A stretch of 64,000 nt of DNA, taken from contig DASUAO010000036.1 in the NCBI GenBank assembly GCA_035763745.1, positions 1-64,000 on the forward strand, in the 5' to 3' direction. The number at the start of each line of letters is the position of its first letter. Within the stretch, counting starts at the first letter, position 1. The notes under the pieces are model-generated. The model was not told the origin of the DNA. It was given only the letters and a program-made list of their open reading frames with translations, and ran no database searches. A program made the translations under genes and the position numbers. Positions 50,262 through 59,150 of this stretch are shown here, piece by piece. This stretch comes from DASUAO01 sp035763745. GTDB lineage: Bacteria > Actinomycetota > Acidimicrobiia > IMCC26256 > PALSA-555.

Positions 50262-51631
50262 TGGCGATCCTCGTGCTCGGCTCTGCGATCACGGCGGTGT
50301 CCGTGGTGCGCCACGCGACGGCGACCGGCGAGGCGGTCGTCGTGGTGGAGGACCGACCGTCCGCGATCGCCGACTGGCCCGACCGCGCCGCGCGGCTCGA
50401 GGGTGAGGGCGCGACGGTCGTCGCCGCGCCCGACGCCGACGCGTTGGCCGCGATGGTCGCGCGCTCCGATCTGCTGGTGCCCAGTCCGGGAGTCCCGGAG
50501 CGGCACCCGGCGATCGTGGCGGCGCTCGCTCGAGGGATCCCCGTCCGCTCCGAGATCGAGCTCGCAGCGCGGCTGGCCGCCGCGCGCACCGACGCCCCGA
50601 CGCTCGTCGCCGTGACGGGCACGAACGGCAAGACGACGGTCACGACGCTGACCACCGCGATGCTCGAGGCGTCCGGCGTCCGCACCGTCGCGGCCGGCAA
50701 CATCGGCGTGCCACTGCTCGACGCCGTCGCGGAGGGCCACGACGTGGTCGTCGCCGAGGTGTCCTCGTTCCAGCTCCGCTTCACGGACCAGTTCCGGCCG
50801 CGCGCTGCGGCGCTGCTCAACCTGGGGGAGGACCACCTCGACTGGCACCGGACGTTCGATGCCTATGCCCAGGCGAAGCGCAACGTGTTCGCGCACCAGG
50901 GGCCGGACGACGTCGTCGTGTTCAACGCCGACGACCCCGTCGTCGCCGGGCTCGTCGCCGACGCGCCGGGACGGCGCATCCCGTTCTCCATCGCTGCCGG
51001 AGCCGCCGCGGGCGCCCGGATCGTCGAGACGGCCACGGGCCGGATCCTCGTGAGCGCCGACGACATCGAGCTGGTGGCGGTCGACGAGATGGAGCGCTCA
51101 CGTCCGGTCGATCTCGCCAACGCGCTGGCCGCGGCCGCGCTCGCGCTGGAGACGGGCGCGACGGTGGGCGCCATCGGGGAGACGCTGCGGGCCTTCCGCG
51201 GCATCGCGCACCGGATGTCGTTGGTCGTCGAGGCCGACGGCGTGCGCTGGATCGACGACTCGAAGGCGACGAACGTGCACGCGGCCCTCGCGGCGGCACA
51301 GGGGATCGATTCGCTCGTGCTGATCGCAGGGGGTCAGAACAAGGGCCTCGACCTGACCGCGCTCGGTGTCCTCACGCCACGCCTGCGCGGCGTGGTGGCG
51401 ATCGGCGACGCGGCCGACGAGGTCGCGGCCGCGTTCGCCGACACCCACGTCCCGGTGCAGGTCGCCACCACGATGGGTGACGCGGTCCGGTCCGCCCGGG
51501 CGATGGCCCGTTCCGGCGACACCGTGCTGCTCAGCCCGGGCTGCGCGTCGTTCGACTGGTACTCGTCCTACGCGGCGCGCGGTGACGACTTCGCGTGCGA
51601 GGTCCGAGCGATGGAGAGGTCCGCGCGATGA
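50261..51631 (+). CDS. murD: UDP-MurNAc-L-Ala:D-Glu ligase MurD
   Basis: This 456-residue Mur ligase has VAVTGTNGKTTVTTLT near residue 117, VVAEVSSFQLRF, AAALLNLGEDHLDWH and the C-terminal WIDDSKATNVHAA and LLSPGCASFDWYSSYAARGDDF, the MurD signature. It adds D-glutamate to UDP-MurNAc-L-Ala. The N-terminal domain is degenerate, as is common for MurD. Its start shares a base with the mraY stop, and its stop overlaps the ftsW ATG. Confidence 0.94.
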   Translation: MAILVLGSAITAVSVVRHATATGEAVVVVEDRPSAIADWPDRAARLEGEGATVVAAPDADALAAMVARSDLLVPSPGVPERHPAIVAALARGIPVRSEIELAARLAAARTDAPTLVAVTGTNGKTTVTTLTTAMLEASGVRTVAAGNIGVPLLDAVAEGHDVVVAEVSSFQLRFTDQFRPRAAALLNLGEDHLDWHRTFDAYAQAKRNVFAHQGPDDVVVFNADDPVVAGLVADAPGRRIPFSIAAGAAAGARIVETATGRILVSADDIELVAVDEMERSRPVDLANALAAAALALETGATVGAIGETLRAFRGIAHRMSLVVEADGVRWIDDSKATNVHAALAAAQGIDSLVLIAGGQNKGLDLTALGVLTPRLRGVVAIGDAADEVAAAFADTHVPVQVATTMGDAVRSARAMARSGDTVLLSPGCASFDWYSSYAARGDDFACEVRAMERSAR

Positions 51632-52860
51632 CGAGACGCTCGAACACCGCGCGCCCGACTGCGGGCCAGGCGAAGCCGAGCGCGGCGAAGGTCGTCCCGC
51701 CGCAGCGCTACTACCTGCTCTCGGCGAACATCGGCGCCCTCGTGGTCGTCGGCGTCGTGATGGTGCTGTCGGCCTCCTCGGTGCTCTCGCTCACGGACTA
51801 CGGCTCGGCCTGGTACTTCTTCCAGCGGCAGCTGATCTGGACGGTCGTCGCGATCATCGGGTTCCTCGTGGTCTCCCGCGTCGACTACCACCGGTGGGCG
51901 CGCGTGGTGCGCCCGATGCTCGCTGCGACGATCGTCCTGCTGGTCGCGGTGCTCGTCCCCGGCATCGGGATCTACGTCTCGGGCTCGCGCCGCTGGCTCG
52001 GCGTCGGACCGCTGACGTTCCAGCCCAGCGAGCTCGCGAAGCTGGCCCTGCTGGTCTTCGCCGCCGACCTGCTCGCCCGGCGGGCGAACGAATTGCACGA
52101 CGCCCGCCGCGTCCTGCGACCGCTGCTGTTGGTCCTGGGCGTCGTCGGCGCACTGGTGTGCCTCGAGCCGGACCTGGACTCGACCGTCCTGATCGCGGTG
52201 ATCATGGGATCGATCATGCTCGCAGGCGGGATCCGGGCGCTGCACCTCGTCTTCCTCGGGGGTACCGGCATCGCGTTGTCGGCGGTGCTCGCGGTCGCGG
52301 CTCCCTACCGGCGCGCGCGCGTGCTCACGTTCCTCGACCCGACCGCCGACGCCTCGAACGCTGGGTACCAGATCGTCCAGTCCCTCATCGCCCTCGGGAG
52401 CGGCGGCATCAGCGGCGTCGGCCTCGGTGCCAGCCGGGCGAAGTGGTTGTTCCTGCCCAATGCCCACACCGACTTCATCTTCGCGGTGATCGGCGAGGAG
52501 GTCGGCCTCATCGGCACGATGACGGTCCTCGGGCTGTTCTGTGCGTTCGCCGTGCTCGGCATCCGCGTCGCTCAGCACGCGCCGGATCGCTTCGGGATGC
52601 TCCTTGCCACGGGGATCACCGTCTGGGTGGTCGTGCAGGCGGCAGTCAACATCGGCGCGGTCATCGGCCTGCTGCCGGTGTCGGGGATCCCGCTCCCGTT
52701 CGTGAGCTTCGGTGGATCGTCGCTCGTGGTCACCATGATCGCCGCGGGGATCCTCGCGAACGTGGCCAGCCAGGGGAGCACGCACGTGAAGCACGGCGAG
52801 CCGTCGGGTCGACGCCGCGTGTCGAGCGACGCCCGGCCCGCGACGAGCGGCGCACGATGA
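51628..52860 (+). CDS. ftsW: septal peptidoglycan polymerase FtsW
   Basis: This 410-residue SEDS-family glycosyltransferase has a basic cytoplasmic N-terminus of about 35 residues and roughly ten membrane segments. Conserved blocks are GSRRWLGVGPLTFQPSELAK, AGYQIVQSLIALGSGGISGVGLG, NAHTDFIFAVIGEEVG and the terminal SGIPLPFVSFGGSSL. It polymerises lipid II at the septum with FtsI. The ATG overlaps the murD stop (ATGA); an in-frame alternative upstream at 51595 lacks support. Confidence 0.94.
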   Translation: MTRRSNTARPTAGQAKPSAAKVVPPQRYYLLSANIGALVVVGVVMVLSASSVLSLTDYGSAWYFFQRQLIWTVVAIIGFLVVSRVDYHRWARVVRPMLAATIVLLVAVLVPGIGIYVSGSRRWLGVGPLTFQPSELAKLALLVFAADLLARRANELHDARRVLRPLLLVLGVVGALVCLEPDLDSTVLIAVIMGSIMLAGGIRALHLVFLGGTGIALSAVLAVAAPYRRARVLTFLDPTADASNAGYQIVQSLIALGSGGISGVGLGASRAKWLFLPNAHTDFIFAVIGEEVGLIGTMTVLGLFCAFAVLGIRVAQHAPDRFGMLLATGITVWVVVQAAVNIGAVIGLLPVSGIPLPFVSFGGSSLVVTMIAAGILANVASQGSTHVKHGEPSGRRRVSSDARPATSGAR

Positions 52861-53966
52861 CCCGCGCCGCGCCGGTGTTCGCGCTCGTCACCGGCGGTGG
52901 GACGGGAGGGCACGTGTATCCCGCCCTCGCCGTCGCCGAAGAGCTCACCCGCCGGGGACATCCGCGCGCCTCCATCCGCTTCGTCGGCTCCCGGCGCGGT
53001 CTCGAGGCGACCGCGGTGCCTGCCGCAGGGTTCCCGATCGACCTGCTCACCGGCCGGGGGATCCGGCGCGACCTCGCTCCCCGCGCGGTCCTCGCCAACA
53101 TCGGTGCGGTCGTCGGCATCGCTCGTGCGGTCCTGGCGGCGTTCAGGGTCATCGCCCGGTACCGCCCGCGCGTGGTGCTCGGCGTCGGAGGGTACGCGTC
53201 CTTCCCCTGCATCCTCGCCGCCCGGCTCCGCCGGGTCCCCGCAGTGGTGCACGAGCAGAACGCGGCACCCGGGCTGGCCAACCGCGTGGCCGTCCGGCTC
53301 GGCGCCCGTCCCGCCGTGTCGCTCCCGGACACGCCGTTGCGCGGCGCCGTCCTCACGGGGAACCCCGTCCGCGCCGAGCTGGCCGCGGTGGTCCGTGAAC
53401 CTCGGCGCCCGCCGGCCCTGCTCGCGTTCGTCGGGGGGAGTCTCGGGGCGCGTCGGATCAACGACGCCGCGCTCGAGCTGTTCGACCGCTGGCGTGCCCG
53501 CGACGATGTCGCGATCCGCCACATCGCGGGCGTCCGCGACCTCGATCGATGTGAGGCCCGGTTGGCCGAGCTCCGACGCCCCTCCGATGCGATGACCTAC
53601 TCGCTGCTCGGGTACGAGGAGGACATGGTCGACCTCTACGCGACGAGCGCGGTCGTCGTCGCGCGCGCCGGCGCGGTCACGTGCGCGGAGCTCGCGATCA
53701 CGGGCACGCCGTCGATCCTCGTGCCACTCCCGCATGCTCCCGCCGACCACCAGACCCGCAACGCCGAGGCGCTCGCCCGCGCGGGCGCCGCGATCGTGGT
53801 GGCCGACGCAGAGCTGGGTGGCGACCGCCTCGCGGCCGAGCTCGAGACCCTCCTTGCCACCGCGGGCCGCCTCGACGGCATGGGACGGGCGGCGACGACG
53901 CTCGCGAAGCCGCGCGCCGCCGCTGCGGTGGCGGACCTCGTCATGGAGGCAGCCGGTGTCGCCTGA
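52857..53966 (+). CDS. murG: UDP-GlcNAc:lipid I GlcNAc transferase MurG
   Basis: This 369-residue GT28 glycosyltransferase has FALVTGGGTGGHVYPALAVA at the N-terminus, VVLGVGGYASFPCILAA, HEQNAAPGLANR and the donor-site VVARAGAVTCAELAITGTPSIL with PLPHAPADHQTRNAEAL. It adds GlcNAc to lipid I on the inner membrane face, giving lipid II. The ATG overlaps the ftsW stop, and murC starts within its last codons (11-base overlap). Confidence 0.95.
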   Translation: MTRAAPVFALVTGGGTGGHVYPALAVAEELTRRGHPRASIRFVGSRRGLEATAVPAAGFPIDLLTGRGIRRDLAPRAVLANIGAVVGIARAVLAAFRVIARYRPRVVLGVGGYASFPCILAARLRRVPAVVHEQNAAPGLANRVAVRLGARPAVSLPDTPLRGAVLTGNPVRAELAAVVREPRRPPALLAFVGGSLGARRINDAALELFDRWRARDDVAIRHIAGVRDLDRCEARLAELRRPSDAMTYSLLGYEEDMVDLYATSAVVVARAGAVTCAELAITGTPSILVPLPHAPADHQTRNAEALARAGAAIVVADAELGGDRLAAELETLLATAGRLDGMGRAATTLAKPRAAAAVADLVMEAAGVA

Positions 53967-55350
53967 TCTGGACCTCGACGCACGACGAGCGGTCCACATC
54001 GTCGGGATCGGCGGCGCAGGGATGAGCGCGATCGCGACCGTCCTGGCGCGCATGGGCCACCGCGTCAGCGGCTCGGATCTCCGGGAGTCGGCGGTCCTCG
54101 CCCGCCTGCGCGGACAGGGCGTCGACGCGCGGGTGGGGCACACCACCGAGAACCTGCCGTCCGAGGTGGACGCGGTCGTCATGTCGACGGCGATCCCGAC
54201 CTCCAATCCCGAGCTCGTGGCGGCCGAGGCGCGCGGGGTTCCCGTCCTGCGCCGGGCGGACGCGCTCCGTGCGCTCGTCGCCACGCGACGGGCGATCGCC
54301 GTGGCGGGGAGCCACGGCAAGACGACGACGTCGTCGATGCTCGCCCTCGTCCTCCGGTCCGCCGGATGGCACCCGAGCTTCCTCATCGGCGGCGAACTCA
54401 ACGAGGTGGGGACCAACGCTGCCTTCGACGACGGCGAATGGCTGGTCGTCGAGGCCGACGAGAGCGACGGGACCTTCCTCGAGCTCGCGCCCGAGGCCAC
54501 GATCCTCACGAACGTCGAGCCGGACCACCTGGAGCACTACGGCGACTTCCCCGCGTTGGTGGATGCGTTCGAGACGTACCTCGCGGGCATCCCGGGGCCG
54601 CGCGTCGTGTGCGCCGACGACGAGATCGCCGGTGGGCTCGCCCGCCGCGCCACCGGGACGACCACCTACGGCTGGGCCGACGACGCCGACTACCGCGTGC
54701 GCGACCACTCGAGTGACCGCCGGGGAAGTCGATTCACCGTCGAGCACCATCGCGCGGTCCTGGGTGCGATCGAGCTGCCGGTCCCCGGACGGCACAACGC
54801 GCTCAACGCCCTCGGCGCGGTCGCGCTGGCCCACGAGATCGGCGTGCCCTTCGACGCGATAGCGCGCGGGCTCGGTGGATTCGGCGGGGTTGCCCGACGC
54901 TTCCAGTTCCGCGGCGAGATCGACGGAGTGACTCTCATCGACGACTACGCACATCTCCCGTCGGAGGTGCGGGCGATGCTGAGCGCGGCCCGGGAGGGCG
55001 GGTGGCGACGCGTGATCACGGTGTTCCAGCCGCACCGGTACTCCCGTACCGAGAAGCTGTGGCGCGACTTCGCCGACGCCTTCGTGGACGCGGACATCGT
55101 CGTCGTGACCGACGTGTACGCGGCGGGGGAGGCGCCCCGACCCGGAGTGTCGGGGCGCCTGCTCGTGCACGCCGTGCTCGACGCCCACCCGGACACCGCG
55201 ATCACGTACCTTCCCCGTCGCGCCGACGTCGTGCGCCACACGCTCGCCCATGCCCGGACGGGCGACCTCGTGCTCACGCTCGGAGCGGGGGACCTCACGA
55301 CGGTCCCCGACGAGTGGCTCGCCGCCCATGCTGCGGGGGACGGATCGTGA
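53956..55350 (+). CDS. murC: UDP-MurNAc:L-Ala ligase MurC
   Basis: This 464-residue Mur ligase has the N-terminal HIVGIGGAGMSAIATVLARMG, the ATP-site AVAGSHGKTTTSSMLA, VVEADESDGTFL, NVEPDHLEHYG and FQPHRYSRTEKLWRDFA. It adds L-Ala to UDP-MurNAc, the first step of the stem peptide. The GTG start lies 11 bases inside murG; the frame is open upstream without homology. Its stop overlaps the murB GTG. Confidence 0.94.
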   Translation: MSPDLDLDARRAVHIVGIGGAGMSAIATVLARMGHRVSGSDLRESAVLARLRGQGVDARVGHTTENLPSEVDAVVMSTAIPTSNPELVAAEARGVPVLRRADALRALVATRRAIAVAGSHGKTTTSSMLALVLRSAGWHPSFLIGGELNEVGTNAAFDDGEWLVVEADESDGTFLELAPEATILTNVEPDHLEHYGDFPALVDAFETYLAGIPGPRVVCADDEIAGGLARRATGTTTYGWADDADYRVRDHSSDRRGSRFTVEHHRAVLGAIELPVPGRHNALNALGAVALAHEIGVPFDAIARGLGGFGGVARRFQFRGEIDGVTLIDDYAHLPSEVRAMLSAAREGGWRRVITVFQPHRYSRTEKLWRDFADAFVDADIVVVTDVYAAGEAPRPGVSGRLLVHAVLDAHPDTAITYLPRRADVVRHTLAHARTGDLVLTLGAGDLTTVPDEWLAAHAAGDGS

Positions 55351-56303
55351 ACAGCAGCCGACCCGGCCGTCTCAGCGCGCTCGCCGACGCGCTCGACGCC
55401 GCCCTCCCGGGTGCGGTCGAGCGCGATCGACGGATCTCCGAGCTGACGACGTTCCGGCTCGGCGGACCGATCCGACTGGTCGCACGCGTGTCCGACGAGG
55501 ACGCGCTCGCACGCGTCGCGATGGTCGTCGCGGAGCATCGTCCGCCGATCCTCGTCCTGGGGAGGGGCTCCAACCTGCTCGTCGCGGACGAGGGCTTCGA
55601 CGGTCTCGGGCTCGTGTTGACGGGTCGGTTCGAGGACGTCGCACTGGATCCGACCGCGAGCCTCGTCCACGCCGGGGGCGCCGCACCGCTTCCCGTGGTC
55701 GCGCGCCAGGCTGCAGCCGGTGGCCTCGGTGGGCTGGAGTTCCTCGTCGGTATCCCCGGATCGATCGGCGGCGCGGTCCGCATGAACGCGGGTGGGCACG
55801 GACGCGAGACGCGCGAGGTCCTCGTGCGCGCACGGATCGTCGACCTCCACGCGGGGTCCGGGATCCCGTCGGAGCGCGACGCCGCCGATCTCGACCTCGG
55901 TTACCGGCACTCGAACGTGGGGCCGGGGGACGTGGTCGTGGGCGCGACGCTGCGCGCCGAGGCCGAGCCACCCGAGATCTGCGGTGCCCGCATCGACGAG
56001 ATCGTCCGGTGGCGACGGCAGCACCAGCCGGGCGGCGCGAACGCCGGGTCGGTGTTCCGCAACCCGCCTGACGACGCTGCCGGACGCCTCATCGACGTGA
56101 GCGGGTGCAAGGGGCTGCGCGTCGGCGACGCCGAGGTGTCGAGCAAGCACGCCAACTTCTTCCAGGCCGGCGCCGACGCCACCGCGCGCGACGTCTACGA
56201 CCTCCTGCGCGCGGTGCAAGCCCGCGTGCAGGACGCGACCGGCGTGCGGCTGGTCCCCGAGCTGCACATGGTCGGATTCCCCGAGGAGGGCGACGATGGG
56301 TAG
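55347..56303 (+). CDS. murB: UDP-N-acetylenolpyruvoylglucosamine reductase MurB
   Basis: This 318-residue FAD-dependent reductase has TTFRLGGPIRLVARVSDED, LGRGSNLLVADEGF, the FAD-binding GIPGSIGGAVRMNAGG, AGSVFRNP with the catalytic Ser, and VPELHMVGF with the catalytic Glu. It makes UDP-MurNAc with NADPH. In mycobacteria murB lies away from the dcw cluster; here it sits between murC and ftsQ. The GTG overlaps the murC stop, and ftsQ begins inside its last codons. Confidence 0.93.
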   Translation: MNSSRPGRLSALADALDAALPGAVERDRRISELTTFRLGGPIRLVARVSDEDALARVAMVVAEHRPPILVLGRGSNLLVADEGFDGLGLVLTGRFEDVALDPTASLVHAGGAAPLPVVARQAAAGGLGGLEFLVGIPGSIGGAVRMNAGGHGRETREVLVRARIVDLHAGSGIPSERDAADLDLGYRHSNVGPGDVVVGATLRAEAEPPEICGARIDEIVRWRRQHQPGGANAGSVFRNPPDDAAGRLIDVSGCKGLRVGDAEVSSKHANFFQAGADATARDVYDLLRAVQARVQDATGVRLVPELHMVGFPEEGDDG

Positions 56304-57165
56304 TCGAACGATGACCCCGCCCCGCACGCGCGCGGGCGAACGGACGCGGACCACGGGCCCACGGCCCGCGCACCGTCGGCCCCCGGCTCCGCGCCCTCGG
56401 GTCGACCCTCGCATCGCGGAGCGCCGGATCGGCGTGGCGCGCGCCGCTGGACGTCGACGGCTGCGTCGGCTGCTCGTCGCGCTCGCGATCGTGGTCGTGC
56501 TCGGCGCGGCCGTCGGCGTCGTGTTCTCCCCGCTGCTGGACGTGGACCGATTCGAGGTGCGTGGCGCCGACGACCGCGTCGCGGACGTGATCGCGGCGTC
56601 GGGGATCGACCGTGGCGCCCCGATCCTCCTCGCCGACCTCGCCGCCGCCGAGGAGCAGATCGCGGGCCTCCCATGGGTCGGGTCGGTCCGGGTCGAGCGA
56701 GCGTTGCTCGGCACGATCCGGGTCGTGGTACGGGCGAGCGTGCCGGTCGCGTGGGTGACCGGTGCCGACGGCTCGGTCGTGCTCCTCGACGCACGTGGTC
56801 GTCCCCAGACCGCGCCGGCGCCCGAGACGGACGTCGCCGCGCCCGACCCGACGGGCACCACGACCGGGGGCCTGCCCGAGCTCGTCGTCGCGCCGGAGGA
56901 CGTGGCCGTCTCCTCGGGCCGCACAGCACGTGCTGCGGCCCGGGTCGCCGCCTCGCTCGGGCCCCTCGCCGGGCGCGTCGCGTCGATCGTGGTCGTCGAC
57001 GGGGTCGCGGTGCTGCACCTGACCTCGGGGCCCGAGGTCCGATTCGGCCGGGTGAACCGACTGTCGGAGAAGGCCCGTGCAACGGCCGCCGTGCTCGCCG
57101 CCCCGGGCATCGAGGACGTCGGCTATCTCGACGTGAGCGCGCCGGCCGCGCCGGTCACGGGATGA
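56296..57165 (+). CDS. ftsQ: cell division protein FtsQ
   Basis: This 289-residue protein has a basic Pro/Arg-rich cytoplasmic N-terminus (about 60 residues), one membrane segment (LLVALAIVVVLGAAVGVVF), a POTRA domain beginning VDRFEVRGADDRVADVIAASG with LPWVGSVRVERALLGTIRV, and a C-terminal beta domain with a Pro-rich insert near residue 180. It links the division proteins FtsL/DivIC and FtsW/I. The ATG at 56296 overlaps murB by eight bases; ATG 56311 is a weaker alternative. Confidence 0.9.
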   Translation: MGSRTMTPPRTRAGERTRTTGPRPAHRRPPAPRPRVDPRIAERRIGVARAAGRRRLRRLLVALAIVVVLGAAVGVVFSPLLDVDRFEVRGADDRVADVIAASGIDRGAPILLADLAAAEEQIAGLPWVGSVRVERALLGTIRVVVRASVPVAWVTGADGSVVLLDARGRPQTAPAPETDVAAPDPTGTTTGGLPELVVAPEDVAVSSGRTARAAARVAASLGPLAGRVASIVVVDGVAVLHLTSGPEVRFGRVNRLSEKARATAAVLAAPGIEDVGYLDVSAPAAPVTG

Positions 57166-57205
57166 GCACCCCGCGAGCGCGGGTGATGGGCGGTCCGGGA
57201 CGCCC

Positions 57206-57211
57206 TATCCT
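57206..57211 (+). promoter_or_regulatory. candidate -10 box for ftsZ (TATCCT)
   Basis: The 183-base gap before ftsZ is one of the longest in the cluster and probably holds its own promoter. TATCCT is the best -10 candidate, but no -35 is evident. The rest of the gap shows nothing clear. Confidence 0.35.
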
Positions 57212-57348
57212 TGGCTCCGCCGCGTCGGGCCACCGGGTCCGGCGCCCCGAGAACCCCGCCACGATCCACGAATCGGTGCCTGTGACGGGTGAAAATGGTG
57301 TCGTCATGGCTGTCGTGGCCGTCATCGCCGAGATCAGGGTGTGCAGGA

Positions 57349-58458
57349 ATGCTGGGTGATCCGCAGAACTACCTCGCCGTGATCAAGGTCGTCGGCGTCG
57401 GCGGTGGGGGCGGCAACGCCGTGAACCGGATGATCGACGCAGGGCTGAAGGGTGTGGAGTTCGTCGCGGTGAACACCGACGCCCAAGCCCTCCTCATCAG
57501 CGACGCCGACGTCAAGCTCGACATCGGACGCCAGCTCACCCGCGGCCTCGGCGCCGGGTCCGACCCCGACGTCGGGCGCCAGGCGGCCGAGGACCACCGC
57601 GACGAGATCGAGGAGGTCCTCAAGGGGGCCGACATGGTCTTCATCACCGCGGGCGAGGGCGGCGGTACCGGGACGGGCGGTGCGCCGATCGTCGCCGAGA
57701 TCGCCCGGAGCATGGGCGCGCTCACGATCGCGATCGTGACCCGACCGTTCAGCTTCGAGGGACGGCGCCGGTCGGTGCAGGCCGACGCGGGGGTCCAGCG
57801 GATGCGCGAGAAGGTCGACACGCTCATCGTCATCCCCAACGACCGGCTCCTCGACATCGCCGACGAGAAGTCGTCGCTCCTCGCCGCGTTCAAGCTCGCC
57901 GACGACGTCCTGCTCCAGGGTGTCCAGGGCATCACCGACCTCATCACCACGCCGGGTCTGATCAACACCGACTTCGCCGACGTGCGGATGATCATGGCGA
58001 ACGCCGGCACCGCGCTGCTCGGCGTCGGCCAGGCGTCAGGAGAAGGTCGGGCCCTGAACGCGGCACGCGCGGCGATCTCGAGCGCGCTGCTCGAGGCGAG
58101 CATCGAGGGCGCGCGCGGGCTGTTGCTCAACGTCGCCGGCCCGTCCGACCTCGGGCTGTTCGAGGTCAACGAGGCGGCGGAGATCGTCAAGGAGACCGCG
58201 CATCCCGACGCGAACATCATCTTCGGGGCGACGATCGACGACGCGCTCGGCGACGAGCTGCGGATCACGGTCATCGCGGCCGGGTTCGACCGGTTCGAGG
58301 GCGAGCGTCCCAACCTGCGCCGCACAGAGTCGACCTCGCTGGGACTCGACGACGACATGAGTGCGGCCGACAGCGCGTTCGGTGCCGACGTCGGCTTCGG
58401 CGGCGGTGGCGACGACGACGAGGACGACGAGTTCGACGTCCCCGAGTTCCTGCGCTGA
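57349..58458 (+). CDS. ftsZ: cell division GTPase FtsZ
   Basis: This 369-residue tubulin-like GTPase starts with QNYLAVIKVVGVGGGGGNAVNRM and has the tubulin signature GEGGGTGTGGAPIVAEIAR, then DRLLDIADEKSSLLAAFKLADD and DFADVRMIMANAG. The C-terminus is a Gly/Asp linker ending in DEFDVPEFLR, the conserved peptide that binds SepF and FtsW in actinobacteria. It assembles the Z-ring; no ftsA gene is present, so SepF is the probable membrane anchor. The ATG at 57349 fits the family N-terminus. pgeF begins at its stop codon. Confidence 0.96.
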   Translation: MLGDPQNYLAVIKVVGVGGGGGNAVNRMIDAGLKGVEFVAVNTDAQALLISDADVKLDIGRQLTRGLGAGSDPDVGRQAAEDHRDEIEEVLKGADMVFITAGEGGGTGTGGAPIVAEIARSMGALTIAIVTRPFSFEGRRRSVQADAGVQRMREKVDTLIVIPNDRLLDIADEKSSLLAAFKLADDVLLQGVQGITDLITTPGLINTDFADVRMIMANAGTALLGVGQASGEGRALNAARAAISSALLEASIEGARGLLLNVAGPSDLGLFEVNEAAEIVKETAHPDANIIFGATIDDALGDELRITVIAAGFDRFEGERPNLRRTESTSLGLDDDMSAADSAFGADVGFGGGGDDDEDDEFDVPEFLR

Positions 58459-59150
58459 TCGAGCACGATCTCGCACCCGCACGCGTCGTCTGGACCGATC
58501 GGGGTTCCGCGAACCTGGCCCTGCACGTCGACGACGACCCGGAGCGGGTACGCGCGCACCGGGAGCGGCTCGCCGCCACGCTCCACCTCGCGTCGCCCGC
58601 GAGGTGGAGCTGGCTCGAGCAGGTCCACGGCACGACCGTCGTGGAGGGTGACGCCGTGGTCGGGGTCGAGCCCCCGCCGCGTGCTGACGCCGCCGTCACC
58701 GCGACGCCCGGGCTCCCGCTGGTCGTCCTGACCGCCGACTGCCTGCCGATCGCGCTCGCGTCCGACGACGCGATCGGGGTCGTGCACGCCGGTTGGCAGG
58801 GCCTGATGGCCGGTGTCGTCGAAGCGGCCGTCGATCGTCTGCGGGCCGTGGGGACGGGCGCGGTGCGCGCCGCGATCGGGCCCTGTGCCGGGCCCGATCG
58901 CTACGAGTTCGGCCGCGCCGATCTCGATCGGGTGGTCGAGCGGCTCGGGTCGGGAGTGGAGGCGCGCACTGCCGACGGCCGACCGTCGCTCGACCTGCCC
59001 GGCGCCGCACGCAAGGTGCTCGAGGGCGCGGGCGTTGCCGAGGTATGGGAGAGCGGGATCTGCACGATCGCGTCACCGGACCACTTCTCGTACCGGCGCG
59101 AGGGCCGCACCGGTCGGCAGGCGCTCGTCGCCTGGATCCCGCGTGCCTGA
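58455..59150 (+). CDS. pgeF: peptidoglycan editing factor PgeF (DUF152 laccase-like)
   Basis: This protein of about 231 residues belongs to the YfiH/PgeF family, with WLEQVHGTTVVEG, VLTADCLPIALAS, VVHAGWQGLMAGVV, AIGPCAGPDRYEF and DHFSYRREGRTGRQA. These supply the zinc-binding His and Cys residues. PgeF removes wrongly incorporated serine from peptidoglycan precursors. The homology begins before any ATG, GTG or TTG; the most likely start is CTG at 58455, overlapping the ftsZ stop (CTGA). The first GTG start in the frame, at 58641, would lose a quarter of the domain. Confidence 0.82.
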   Translation: MIEHDLAPARVVWTDRGSANLALHVDDDPERVRAHRERLAATLHLASPARWSWLEQVHGTTVVEGDAVVGVEPPPRADAAVTATPGLPLVVLTADCLPIALASDDAIGVVHAGWQGLMAGVVEAAVDRLRAVGTGAVRAAIGPCAGPDRYEFGRADLDRVVERLGSGVEARTADGRPSLDLPGAARKVLEGAGVAEVWESGICTIASPDHFSYRREGRTGRQALVAWIPRA

